Below are positions 8,334 through 16,009 of a stretch of DNA of 33,874 bases, in pieces. Location of the stretch: contig CALBTC010000432.1 of assembly GCA_937967805.1 (NCBI GenBank), positions 1-33,874 on the forward strand, read 5' to 3'. The notes beneath the pieces were generated by a model. It was given only the letters and a program-made list of their open reading frames with translations, ran no database searches and had not been told where the DNA came from. Position 1 is the first letter of the stretch. Every line of letters begins with the position of its first letter. Origin of the DNA: an uncultured Anaerolineaceae bacterium. GTDB lineage: Bacteria > Chloroflexota > Anaerolineae > Promineifilales > Promineifilaceae. A program made the position numbers and the translations under genes.

Positions 8334-8374
8334 ATAAGGGTTACCTTATAAATAATGGTAGCCTTACCTGTAAA
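8334..8374 (-). promoter_or_regulatory. Promoter and two putative metal-regulator operators before the dtxR-family gene
   Basis: On the minus strand, TTTACA (8369-8374) and TATAAG (8345-8350) are separated by 18 bases and form a sigma-70-like promoter. A palindrome with arms ATAAGG/CCTTAT (8334-8339, 8344-8349) overlaps the -10 box. A second, GGTA-GCCT-TACC (8357-8368), fills the spacer. Both resemble DtxR-family boxes only loosely (AGG...CCT arms). Their position is what an autorepressor would need. The link is inferred. Confidence 0.55.
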
Positions 8375-8406
8375 AAAAACAGTACGAGCAATGTTAGGCA
8401 ACTATC

Positions 8407-8420
8407 GTGACAAATGTCAC
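8407..8420. promoter_or_regulatory. Putative CRP/FNR-family site GTGA-N6-TCAC
   Basis: GTGACAAATGTCAC is a 14-bp palindrome with perfect GTGACA/TGTCAC arms and matches the GTGA-N6-TCAC core recognised by many CRP/FNR-family proteins. It lies in the divergent region between the DtxR-family gene and tex, about 40 bases upstream of the minus-strand promoter. No CRP-family gene is in the window. Confidence 0.4.
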
Positions 8421-8454
8421 AAAATGAAATGGGCCTCAAAACTCTTAAGATTTT

Positions 8455-8503
8455 GCGTGATGCGTGAAACGTGATTTCCTCCTCACGCATCACGTTTCAC
8501 GCA
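8455..8503. repeat. Heptamer inverted array E (7 units)
   Basis: Seven contiguous 7-bp units: GCGTGAT, GCGTGAA, ACGTGAT, a non-matching TTCCTCC, then TCACGCA, TCACGTT and TCACGCA. Arms 8459-8474 and 8490-8505 are perfect 16-bp complements around a 15-base loop. It lies upstream of tex. Confidence 0.85.
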
Positions 8504-8575
8504 TCTTCCCAGCGCTTTTTCACCTTTCGCCCCAAATCATGCTAAGATCGTGAGAAAAACAGGTGGAATCATTCA

Positions 8576-10696
8576 ATGAATTACGACAAGCGTATCGCTC
8601 AAGATTTAAACGTGAAGCCGTCGCAGGTAACGGCCGTTATCACCCTGCTCGACAACGGCAATACGATTCCCTTCATTGCCCGCTATCGCAAAGAGGCCAC
8701 CGGCAGCCTGGATGAAGAGCAGATTCGCCAGATTGAAGACCAGTTGAACAAGCTCCGCGCTCTGGACGAACGGCGCAGCACAATCTTGGAATCCATCGCC
8801 GGCCAGGAAAAGCTGACGCCGGAATTAGAAGCAGCCATTAACGCGGCCAGCACGATCACTGAACTGGATGATTTGTACCAACCGTACAAACCGAAGCGGC
8901 GCACACGGGCAACGATGGCCCGCGAAAAAGGGCTGGAGCCGTTGGCGGAACTCATTTTGGGACAGTTGGTAAGCCGGCAAACGGCCGATCAAATTGCTTC
9001 CCCCTTCATCAACGAAGAAGTGCCCACAGCCGAGGACGCCCTGGCCGGCGCGCGCGACATTGTGGCCGAAACCATCAGCGACACGCCCCAGGTGCGCCAG
9101 ACCCTGCGTGATAAAGCAATGCGGTTTGGCCTGCTGCGCAGCCAAAAAATCGACGATGCCGTTGATGAAAGGGCTGTTTATAAGCTGTACTATGATTTTG
9201 AGCTGCGGATTGATCGGATACGGCCGCATCAAATCCTGGCCATCAACCGAGGTGAAGCTGAGAAAATTTTGCGCGTCAACGTAGACATTGCCGAGCGAGA
9301 TTGGATTTTGGCCATCCGTACCAGTTACCGCACAGACCGACGTTCACTGCTGGCCGAACACCTCCAGTTGGCAATGGAAGACGCCGCCAAGCGGCTGCTT
9401 GTACCTGCCATCGAGCGAGACGTACGGCGCACGCTTACCGAACAGGCTGAAGCCCACGCCATCCAGGTGTTTGCCGAAAATATGCGTGGCTTGCTTACCC
9501 AACCGCCGCTGGCCGGGCACACTGTCATGGGCATCGATCCGGCTTACCGCACCGGCTGTAAGGTGGCGGTCGTTGATACCACCAGCAAGGTGCTGGAAAC
9601 CACAACAATTTATCCCCACCAGCCACAAAACCGGCGCGAAGAGTCGCTAAAAACGTTGTCCGCCCTGGTGCAAAAACACAACATCAGCCTGATCACCATT
9701 GGCAACGGCACCGCCTCGCGGGAAACGGAACAGTTGGTAGCCGAACTCACGCGGCAGATGGACAGCGTCCATTACCTCATCGTCAACGAGGCGGGGGCCA
9801 GTGTATACAGCGCCAGCCCATTGGCCAAAGCGGAGCTGCCCGACCTGGACGTAACGCTGCGCGGCGCGGTGTCTATTGCCCGCCGGGCGCAGGACCCGCT
9901 GGCCGAACTGGTGAATATCGATCCCAAGTCGATTGGCGTAGGGCTGTACCAGCACGACGTGAACCAGAAACAGCTTTCGGAATCGCTGGACGACGTGGTG
10001 GAGTCGGTGGTGAACCAGGTGGGCGTGGACGTGAATACCGCCTCGCCTGCGCTGCTGACACACGTGGCCGGGATTGGCCCCAGGCTGGCGGAAAATATTG
10101 TGGCGTATCGGGAGTCAAACGGCCGTTTCCCCAACCGCACTACCCTCAAAGAAGTGTCTGGCCTGGGACCCAAAGCATTTGAGCAGTCGGCCGGCTTTTT
10201 GCGCGTGCGGGACGGGGACAATCCGCTGGATGCCAGCGCCATTCATCCTGAGAGCTACGGAGTGGCAACGGCCGTTCTCAAAAAGGCCAACCTCAAGCCC
10301 AGCATCCCACCCAGTAAACGATCCGTCGCCCTCAGTCAACTGCCGCCGGTGGATGCACTGGCTCAGCAGCTCAATACTGGGGTGCCCACTCTCAACGACA
10401 TTTTGGAACAGTTGGTACGTCCTGGCCGCGACCCCCGCGAAGATTTACCCAAACCCATTCTGCGCAGCGATGTGCTCTCTCTGGCCGACCTCAAGCCGGG
10501 AATGCAGCTCAAAGGCACCGTACGCAACGTCGTCGATTTTGGTGCCTTCATCGATATCGGTGTCAAGCAAGACGGCCTGCTGCACCGCAGCCAGATTCCC
10601 CGCGATGAAGCACTTAATGTAGGCGATATTCTTACCGTCGCCATTCAATCCATCGATGCTAAGCGCGGCCGAATTGGGTTGGCCTGGGTGAAATAG
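8576..10696 (+). CDS. tex: Tex-family RNA-binding transcription accessory protein
   Basis: 706-aa Tex protein, close to normal size. Tex is a conserved bacterial nucleic-acid-binding protein implicated in transcription and stress tolerance. Order of domains: Tex N-terminal helical region (1-190), with the hallmark VITLLDNGNTIPFIARYRKEATG split over residues 22-44; a YqgF/RNase H-like domain starting near 321 (MGIDPAYRTGCKVAV); helix-hairpin-helix repeats near 485-545 (HVAGIGPRLAENIV and VSGLGPKAFEQ); and a C-terminal S1 domain from about 638 (GMQLKGTVRNVVDFGAFIDIG). Start ATG 8576 has AGGTGG at 8561. It is a single gene with long non-coding flanks on both sides. Confidence 0.96.
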   Translation: MNYDKRIAQDLNVKPSQVTAVITLLDNGNTIPFIARYRKEATGSLDEEQIRQIEDQLNKLRALDERRSTILESIAGQEKLTPELEAAINAASTITELDDLYQPYKPKRRTRATMAREKGLEPLAELILGQLVSRQTADQIASPFINEEVPTAEDALAGARDIVAETISDTPQVRQTLRDKAMRFGLLRSQKIDDAVDERAVYKLYYDFELRIDRIRPHQILAINRGEAEKILRVNVDIAERDWILAIRTSYRTDRRSLLAEHLQLAMEDAAKRLLVPAIERDVRRTLTEQAEAHAIQVFAENMRGLLTQPPLAGHTVMGIDPAYRTGCKVAVVDTTSKVLETTTIYPHQPQNRREESLKTLSALVQKHNISLITIGNGTASRETEQLVAELTRQMDSVHYLIVNEAGASVYSASPLAKAELPDLDVTLRGAVSIARRAQDPLAELVNIDPKSIGVGLYQHDVNQKQLSESLDDVVESVVNQVGVDVNTASPALLTHVAGIGPRLAENIVAYRESNGRFPNRTTLKEVSGLGPKAFEQSAGFLRVRDGDNPLDASAIHPESYGVATAVLKKANLKPSIPPSKRSVALSQLPPVDALAQQLNTGVPTLNDILEQLVRPGRDPREDLPKPILRSDVLSLADLKPGMQLKGTVRNVVDFGAFIDIGVKQDGLLHRSQIPRDEALNVGDILTVAIQSIDAKRGRIGLAWVK

Positions 10697-10804
10697 ACGC
10701 TACCGAGTTATCTACAAAACCTGTTCAAACATAAAAATCGCACAGTTAATTCACCGTCTTTGGTTAAATTCGTAACAAAATCTTCGCAAAATATAAACAA
10801 TATC

Positions 10805-10833
10805 TTGACAAAATCATTTTAATCCGTTAAGAT
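10805..10833 (+). promoter_or_regulatory. Strong sigma-70-type promoter of crtB
   Basis: Consensus -35 TTGACA (10805-10810), a 17-base spacer and -10 TAAGAT (10828-10833), in an AT-rich stretch (about 10720-10900) unlike the GC-rich surroundings. The leader would be about 80 bases and ends with the consensus ribosome site AGGAGG at 10909-10914, five bases before the crtB ATG. It probably drives the whole carotenoid cluster. Confidence 0.75.
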
Positions 10834-10919
10834 TCTACCCATCTACTGCAACCAAAATCCTATCAAGTGCAGATTTGGCACAATTCTATTCTTGGATTTT
10901 GAAGATTTAGGAGGAAAAG

Positions 10920-11978
10920 ATGGCGTTGGAATCATTCGAATCACCACTTTGGGAAACCCGCCTGCTGCGCCTGGCTCACCACGCACTTGATCATCACAGC
11001 CACAATGAACCAATTCATAACGGCCGTGAACACCTGGTTCAGGCATACGAGCATTGTGCTACTATCACCAAACAGCACAGCCGCACCTTCTACCTGGCAT
11101 CTGGCCTTCTGCCCCAAGCGCAGCGCAGGGCGGCACGGGCGCTATACGCTTTTTGTCGCGTCAGTGACGATCTGGTCGACAAAGAGGAGGATAACCAGCA
11201 CCAACGTGTTTTGCAGTGGCGGCAAGAAAGCCTGGCCAATCATCCCCCCATCTACAATCTGGTCGCCCTCGCCTGGGCTGACACGCGGGCCAACTTCAAC
11301 ATCCCGCGCCGCTACGCTGAACAGCTTTTGGATGGCGTTACTTCTGATTTAATGCATACGCGCTATGAAACGTTTGGCGAGCTGGCGCAATATTGTTACG
11401 GGGTGGCTTCTACGGTGGGGCTGATGGCCATGCACATTGTGGGTTACGAAGGGCACAAAGCGATTCCATACGCTATCAAGCTGGGCGTGGCTTTGCAGCT
11501 CACCAATATTTTGCGAGATGTGCGCGAAGATTGGGAAAACGGCCGTCTCTACCTCCCCCTCGAAGAACTGCGCCTGTTCAATTTGGATGAATCTGACATT
11601 GCCCGGGGTGAGGTTGACAATCGCTGGCGCGCCTTCATGCGCTTCCAGATTCGGCGGGCGCGGCAGCTTTATGCCGAGGCGCTGCCGGGTGTGGCCATGT
11701 TGGGTAAAAGCGGCCGTTTTGCCATCGCCGCCGCCGCTGAACTGTATCGCGCCATCCTGGATGACATCGAAGAACATGATTACGACGTGTTCAGCCGGCG
11801 GGCTCACACAACTAAACGAGAAAAGTTCGTGAGTCTCCCAGGCATCTGGTGGCGTTCAAAAACGAACGAGTACATCCACCTGGTTGATGAACCCGTTCAC
11901 ACCCAGCCGGCTTTGGTTGCCCGCACACAGGAATCTCCTATTGAAGCAGACAATTTTTATGCAGTGTCGCAAGGGTAA
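10920..11978 (+). CDS. crtB: Phytoene synthase
   Basis: Condenses two geranylgeranyl diphosphates to phytoene, the first committed step of C40 carotenoid synthesis. 352 aa; the core fits the trans-isoprenyl diphosphate synthase fold. The two aspartate-rich Mg2+-diphosphate motifs are present: DDLVD at 83-87 and DVRED at 200-204 within LTNILRDVREDWENGR. Other hallmarks are KQHSRTFYLAS and ALYAFCRVSDD. Compared with the usual length of about 300 aa it has an N-terminal extension of roughly 35 residues, rich in His, and a C-terminal tail of about 40 residues. The start is fixed by AGGAGG five bases before the ATG. It is the first gene of the carotenoid cluster. Squalene synthase is a distant alternative, but the neighbouring crtI and cyclase genes decide for CrtB. 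Confidence 0.94.
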   Translation: MALESFESPLWETRLLRLAHHALDHHSHNEPIHNGREHLVQAYEHCATITKQHSRTFYLASGLLPQAQRRAARALYAFCRVSDDLVDKEEDNQHQRVLQWRQESLANHPPIYNLVALAWADTRANFNIPRRYAEQLLDGVTSDLMHTRYETFGELAQYCYGVASTVGLMAMHIVGYEGHKAIPYAIKLGVALQLTNILRDVREDWENGRLYLPLEELRLFNLDESDIARGEVDNRWRAFMRFQIRRARQLYAEALPGVAMLGKSGRFAIAAAAELYRAILDDIEEHDYDVFSRRAHTTKREKFVSLPGIWWRSKTNEYIHLVDEPVHTQPALVARTQESPIEADNFYAVSQG

Positions 11979-11993
11979 GCCACAACCTTTGCT

Positions 11994-12053
11994 TGTCACT
12001 CCCGTGCAGGCGGGAGTCCAAACGTGTGGATTCCCGCTTTCGCGGGAATGACA
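11994..12053. repeat. Dispersed double-hairpin element (TGTCA...TGACA ends)
   Basis: Two hairpins, ACTCCCG/CGGGAGT (11998-12004, 12011-12017) and ATTCCCGC/GCGGGAAT (12030-12037, 12042-12049), are bounded by TGTCA and TGACA. The second resembles the hairpin at 31444-31471, so this is a dispersed element. It lies between crtB and crtI and has no T-tract. Confidence 0.7.
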
Positions 12054-12120
12054 GGTTAATTTTTACATCAATACCGAAAAATTATTTGGCCTGGGACTTC
12101 AACCCCGGAAATGAGAAAAG

Positions 12121-13632
12121 ATGAAAGAAAAAGTAATTATCATTGGTAGTGGTTTTGGCGGCCTGGGTGCCGCCGCCCGTCTGGCGGCTCAGGGCTACCA
12201 GGTAGATATTTTTGAGAAGTTAGACCAGCCTGGCGGCCGAGCTTACGTATTTGAGCAGGACGGTTTTAAATTTGACGCCGGCCCCACAGTCATCACCGCC
12301 CCGTTTATGTTTGACGATATTTTTGAGCTGGCCGGGCGCAAGCGGGAAGATTATGTGGAATTTGTCGCCTGCGATCCCTTTTACCGCATCTTCGACCACA
12401 ACGGCCGTTTCCTCGACTACAACAGCGACGAACAGTTCATCCTCAACCAGATTGAGCAGTGGAGCCAGGCTGATTGTGAAGGCTACCAGCGGTTTATAGC
12501 CACCACCAAAGCGATTTTCGAGAAAGGGTTCGTAGAACTGGCCGATAAGCCTTTCCTGTCCGTGTCGGACATGATTCGCGTGGTGCCGGACCTGATCCGC
12601 CTGCAGTCGCACAAAACAGTGTACAAATATGCTTCTCAATTCATCGAAAACGAATTTTTGCGCCGCTGCTTCTCATTCCATCCACTGCTCGTCGGCGGCA
12701 ATCCGTTTGATACCACCTCCATTTACGCCATGATCCATTATCTGGAGCGGGAATGGGGCGTGCATTACGTGATGGGCGGCACCGGGGCGCTGGTGCGGGC
12801 GCTGGGTCGATTGATTGAAGAATTAGGCGGCCGTTTCCATCTCAACGCAGAAGTGGATGAAATTCTAGCAGAAAACAGGCGCGCCACCGGCATCCGCCTG
12901 AAAGACGGCACGGTGCACCAGGCCGATCATGTGATCTCCAACGCAGACGTGGCGTTCACCTACACTCAACTCATCGACAGCAAAAACCGCAGCTTGCGCA
13001 ACTCGGATTTCCGCTACAAAAACCTGACGCGGTACAGCATGTCTCTGTTTGTCATCTACTTTGGCACGAAAAAGCGTTACAGCGACGGCAAGTTGGCCCA
13101 TCACAACATCATCCTCAGCGAGCGGTACAAAGGGCTGCTTCAAGACATCTTCAAAAACAAGCAGCTTGCCGACGACTTTTCCCTCTACCTGCACATGCCC
13201 ACCCTCACCGACCCCAGCATTGCGCCCGACGGGCACGAAGGTTTCTATGTCCTCTCACCGGTGCCGCATCTGGGTTCGGGCATCAATTGGGAAAAAACAG
13301 CCAGGCCTTACCGCGACGCCATCATGCAGTTTCTGGAGGACAATTACCTGCCCGATTTGCAGGCCAACCTGGTCACCGAGCATTTTATCGACCCCCGCCA
13401 TTTTAAAGGCGTGCTTAACAGCCACCTGGGTTCCGCTTTTTCCGTGGAACCGATTCTGACCCAATCTGCCTGGTTCCGGCCCCACAACCGGTCTGAAGAT
13501 ATTGGCAATCTCTACTTTGTGGGCGCAGGCACCCATCCCGGCGCAGGCTTGCCCGGCGTGCTTTCCTCCAGCAAGATTGCTGAGGATTTGATTATGAGTG
13601 CACCTGTGGCGGGGGTAATCGGTAAACGGTAA
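12121..13632 (+). CDS. crtI: CrtI-type phytoene desaturase
   Basis: FAD-dependent desaturase converting phytoene to lycopene (inferred product). 503 aa, normal for CrtI. The N-terminal dinucleotide-binding motif [17 protein letters not shown] starts at residue 9, followed by [21 protein letters not shown] in two conserved blocks and [16 protein letters not shown]. The C-terminal FAD signature [19 protein letters not shown] is intact. The stop codon and the last residues (VIGKR) lie inside a heptamer repeat array, so the original C-terminus may have differed slightly. It is 142 bases downstream of crtB and 63 bases upstream of the cyclase. It is more like phytoene desaturases than the second desaturase at 17153, which looks like the CrtD branch. 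Confidence 0.93.
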   Translation: MKEKVIIIGSGFGGLGAAARLAAQGYQVDIFEKLDQPGGRAYVFEQDGFKFDAGPTVITAPFMFDDIFELAGRKREDYVEFVACDPFYRIFDHNGRFLDYNSDEQFILNQIEQWSQADCEGYQRFIATTKAIFEKGFVELADKPFLSVSDMIRVVPDLIRLQSHKTVYKYASQFIENEFLRRCFSFHPLLVGGNPFDTTSIYAMIHYLEREWGVHYVMGGTGALVRALGRLIEELGGRFHLNAEVDEILAENRRATGIRLKDGTVHQADHVISNADVAFTYTQLIDSKNRSLRNSDFRYKNLTRYSMSLFVIYFGTKKRYSDGKLAHHNIILSERYKGLLQDIFKNKQLADDFSLYLHMPTLTDPSIAPDGHEGFYVLSPVPHLGSGINWEKTARPYRDAIMQFLEDNYLPDLQANLVTEHFIDPRHFKGVLNSHLGSAFSVEPILTQSAWFRPHNRSEDIGNLYFVGAGTHPGAGLPGVLSSSKIAEDLIMSAPVAGVIGKR

Positions 13633-13692
13633 TCGTTGATCAGTAAACAGACTAACCGATTACCGTTTACCGGCCACCGATAACGGATAACA
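13616..13692. repeat. Heptamer inverted array F (11 units) across the crtI stop
   Basis: Eleven contiguous 7-bp units fill the crtI-cyclase junction: TAATCGG, TAAACGG, TAATCGT, TGATCAG, TAAACAG, ACTAACC, GATTACC, GTTTACC, GGCCACC, GATAACG and GATAACA. The second half is of complementary type and in the same phase. Perfect 15-bp arms lie at 13621-13635 and 13657-13671. The crtI TAA (13630-13632) is inside; the next ATG is three bases after the last unit. Confidence 0.88.
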
Positions 13693-13695
13693 GCC

Positions 13696-14523
13696 ATGAC
13701 CTACTTCAGCTTCCTCGGCCTTTTTCTAGGCATTCCAATTATAATCATGCTGGGTGTGACCTGGTGGGATAAGCAGCAAGGCCGCCGGCTGCCGCGCCGC
13801 TTTGCCAGCTATTCACCGTGGATTATTTTGCTGCTGCATCTGGCGCTGGCGCTGGTATACACGACGCCATGGGACAATTATCTGGTGGCCAACTCCGTCT
13901 GGTGGTACGATCCTGGTAAAGTGACCGGCATCGTGCTGGGTTATGTGCCTATCGAGGAATACACCTTCTTTCTGGTGCAGCCGATTTTAGCCGGGCTGTG
14001 GCTGCTGTTTTGGCTGCGGCGCGTGCCGGAGGACGTGGAGACGGGATGGGAAAACGGCCGTTTCCGCACCACCCCGCTTATCATTCTGGGGCTCCTCTGG
14101 CTGAGCATGGTCATCATCCTGGCCGCAAGCTGGGCGCCCGGCACCTACCTCGCCTTAATTCTGGCCTGGGCGCTGCCGCCCATCATGCTGCAAATCGGCT
14201 TTGGCGGCGACATTTTGTGGCGACATCGCCGCGTGGTGCTGCTAGGGTTAATCCCCACCACCCTCTTCCTGGCCACCGCCGATGCCCTGGCCATCTACGA
14301 CGGCATCTGGACCATCGACCCGGCCCAAACGCTTAACTGGCTGCTTGGTGGCATTTTGCCGTTTGAAGAGTTCCTCTTCTTCCTCATTACCAACACCCTG
14401 GTGGTTTTCGGCATGACACTCTTTTTGGCCACAGAAAGCCAGGAGCGATTGGAACAGGTGAAGGCTGTTTTAGCCCGATGGCGCGCGGGAAAGTTACAGT
14501 TAAAGCTAGAGAGTGAGAAGTAA
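13696..14523 (+). CDS. Fused CrtYc/CrtYd-type lycopene cyclase
   Basis: Integral membrane lycopene beta-cyclase of the heterodimeric type with both halves in one chain, as in archaeal and some Bacteroidetes and Chloroflexota enzymes. 275 aa with about six or seven hydrophobic segments. The duplicated motif is clear: PIEEYTFF at 85-92 in the first half and PFEEFLFF at 222-229 in the second; a PWDN motif at 58-61 and IWTIDP in the second half correspond. The paired glutamates are conserved in the family. One cyclised end gives gamma-carotene, two give beta-carotene; the neighbouring CruF favours a monocyclic product. Its stop codon TAA at 14521 lies in a heptamer array shared with the start of cruF. 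No strong ribosome site precedes ATG 13696. Confidence 0.88.
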   Translation: MTYFSFLGLFLGIPIIIMLGVTWWDKQQGRRLPRRFASYSPWIILLLHLALALVYTTPWDNYLVANSVWWYDPGKVTGIVLGYVPIEEYTFFLVQPILAGLWLLFWLRRVPEDVETGWENGRFRTTPLIILGLLWLSMVIILAASWAPGTYLALILAWALPPIMLQIGFGGDILWRHRRVVLLGLIPTTLFLATADALAIYDGIWTIDPAQTLNWLLGGILPFEEFLFFLITNTLVVFGMTLFLATESQERLEQVKAVLARWRAGKLQLKLESEK

Positions 14524-14540
14524 AAAGTGAAAAGTGAAAG
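14513..14540. repeat. Heptamer array G1 over the cyclase stop and cruF start
   Basis: Four 7-bp units GTGAGAA, GTAAAAA, GTGAAAA and GTGAAAG. They contain the cyclase stop (14521-14523) and the GTG start proposed for cruF (14527). Confidence 0.75.
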
Positions 14541-15354
14541 AGTAAAAAGTCGGGTTTTTAATCTAGAACCTCCTTTACCAGTTACAGTCTACCAATTACT
14601 GAATACCAATTCACTGACCACGCTCCTCGTCTTCAGCTGGGTGCTATCGATGATTGCGCTGCCGATCATGAACTGGATTTGGGGATTAGAGACTCTGCCG
14701 CTAGGATTGACGGTGAGCGTGCTGCTGCAAGCTGCGGCCGTCCTACTCATTCTGCGCGGTGGATGGGGCTGGCAAAAAACGGGAGGAACGGCCGTTCTCA
14801 TCGCCGCACTGACCCTGTTTGTCGAATGGCTTGGCTCCACCACCGGCTTCCCCTTTGGCAGCTACCATTACACTGAGTTGATGCAGCCACAAATTGGCGG
14901 CGTGCCCGTGCTCATTCCCGCCGCCTGGTTTATGATGCTGCCCTGCGCCTGGGCCGTCGCCGGCCAGATTCAGAAGCAGTTACCGCCGCGCCTGGCGGCA
15001 AAGCGCTGGTTTTTTCCGCTCATAGCCGGGCTGGTCTTCACCGCCTGGGACCTTTTTCTCGACCCGCAAATGGTGGCGTGGGGATTGTGGACATGGGACA
15101 ATCCCGGCGGTTATTTTGGTATTCCCTGGAGTAATTATGTTGGATGGTGGGGAACGGCCGTGCTGCTCACTATCTTTGTCCGGCCCAAAGAGTTACCCAC
15201 CAAACCGCTGTTCATGATCTATGCCATCACCTGGTTCTTGGAAACGTTCGGCCTTCTCTTTTTCTGGGATTTGGCCGGTCCGGCCCTTGTTGGCGGCGTG
15301 GTGATGGGACTATTTGTCTGGTTGGGCTGGCGATCGGTGGTCAGTATTCAGTAA
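14527..15354 (+). CDS. cruF: CruF-like carotenoid 1',2'-hydratase (DUF422)
   Basis: Membrane protein of the CruF/DUF422 family, which adds water across the 1',2' double bond of the open end of gamma-carotene-type or related carotenoids. 275 aa as read. Hydrophobic segments begin at about residue 32. Family hallmarks are VEWLGSTTGFPFGSYHYTE, VPVLIPAAWFMM, AWDLFLDPQMVAWGLWTW and GGYFGIPWSNYVGWW, including acidic residues in the membrane. In the true CruF family these support hydratase function; substrate here is inferred. The start is uncertain: GTG 14527 lies in a heptamer array, no ribosome site is seen, and residues of about 17-30 come from another heptamer array (14575-14616). The stop is also inside an array (15341-15375). 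A later start is possible. Confidence 0.85.
   Translation: MKSERVKSRVFNLEPPLPVTVYQLLNTNSLTTLLVFSWVLSMIALPIMNWIWGLETLPLGLTVSVLLQAAAVLLILRGGWGWQKTGGTAVLIAALTLFVEWLGSTTGFPFGSYHYTELMQPQIGGVPVLIPAAWFMMLPCAWAVAGQIQKQLPPRLAAKRWFFPLIAGLVFTAWDLFLDPQMVAWGLWTWDNPGGYFGIPWSNYVGWWGTAVLLTIFVRPKELPTKPLFMIYAITWFLETFGLLFFWDLAGPALVGGVVMGLFVWLGWRSVVSIQ
14575..14616. repeat. Heptamer array G2 inside the 5' end of cruF
   Basis: Six degenerate 7-bp units, TTACCAG, TTACAGT, CTACCAA, TTACTGA, ATACCAA and TTCACTG, encode about residues 17-30 of the cruF frame, ahead of the first membrane segment. Confidence 0.65.
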
Positions 15355-15375
15355 TCAGTAGTCAGTAGTCAGTTC
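15341..15375. repeat. Heptamer array H across the cruF stop (5 units)
   Basis: Direct 7-bp units TCAGTAT, TCAGTAA, TCAGTAG, TCAGTAG and TCAGTTC. The cruF stop TAA (15352-15354) lies in the second unit, so the last residues (SIQ) are array-encoded. Confidence 0.85.
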
Positions 15376-15409
15376 ACGGGCACAATCGAACACCTGCCAA
15401 TTCTTACTT

Positions 15410-16009
15410 ATGAACCAATTCCTACTCATTCTTCTCTGGACCCTTTTGGGTTTTTTTCTCGGCGCGCTGCCGTTATCGGTTTGGGTTGGCAAGCTGCTGC
15501 TGGGCAAAGACATTCGCCAATTCGGCGACAAAAATCCAGGGGCAACCAACGTGCTGCGAGCCGGCGGGCCACTGCCGTTTGTTTTAGCGCTGATGCTGGA
15601 CATCAGCAAAGGGGCCTTGCCGCTGGGATTGGCGGTACATATTTTTGGCATTGAGGGTTGGAGTATCGCGCCAATTTCGTTGGGACCACCGCTGGGCCAT
15701 ACATTTTCACCATTCCTCAACTGGCAGGGCGGCAAAGCAATTGCCGCCGCCTTTGGCGTGTGGATTGGCATCACTATCTGGACAATGCCGCTCATTTCGC
15801 TCATGCTGCTGGTTGGGTTTACCCTGCTAATCACCCCATCCGGCTGGGCAGTGATGGCTGCGCTGGCGGGCATGATGCTGGCGCTGCTGTTCTGGTTTAA
15901 TGACCCCGTTTTATGGGGTGTGTGGACTGGGCAGGTACTGCTGCTGGCCTGGACACACCGGGCGGATTTGGCGCAACGGCCGTCGCTCCGCCACAAGAAA
16001 GTCGGTTGA
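15410..16009 (+). CDS. plsY: PlsY-like glycerol-3-phosphate acyltransferase within the carotenoid cluster
   Basis: Member of the PlsY/DUF205 membrane family, which transfers an acyl group from acyl-phosphate to glycerol-3-phosphate. 199 aa with several hydrophobic segments, the normal size. Motif 1 is GALPLSVWVGK (18-28) with DIRQFGDKNPGATNVLR (34-50); motif 2 has DISKG at 64-68; motif 3 is GHTFSPFLNWQGGKAIA (96-112). Relative to canonical PlsY the motifs are slightly unusual: GDKNPGATN where GSGNIGATN is common, GGKAIA where GGKGVA is common, and Ser where the Pro of GHxxP is usual. It lies 55 bases after cruF and overlaps the glycosyltransferase by one base (TGATG), so it is translationally coupled to carotenoid tailoring. 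It could be the housekeeping enzyme or a specialised acyltransferase for carotenoid glycosides. Confidence 0.85.
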   Translation: MNQFLLILLWTLLGFFLGALPLSVWVGKLLLGKDIRQFGDKNPGATNVLRAGGPLPFVLALMLDISKGALPLGLAVHIFGIEGWSIAPISLGPPLGHTFSPFLNWQGGKAIAAAFGVWIGITIWTMPLISLMLLVGFTLLITPSGWAVMAALAGMMLALLFWFNDPVLWGVWTGQVLLLAWTHRADLAQRPSLRHKKVG

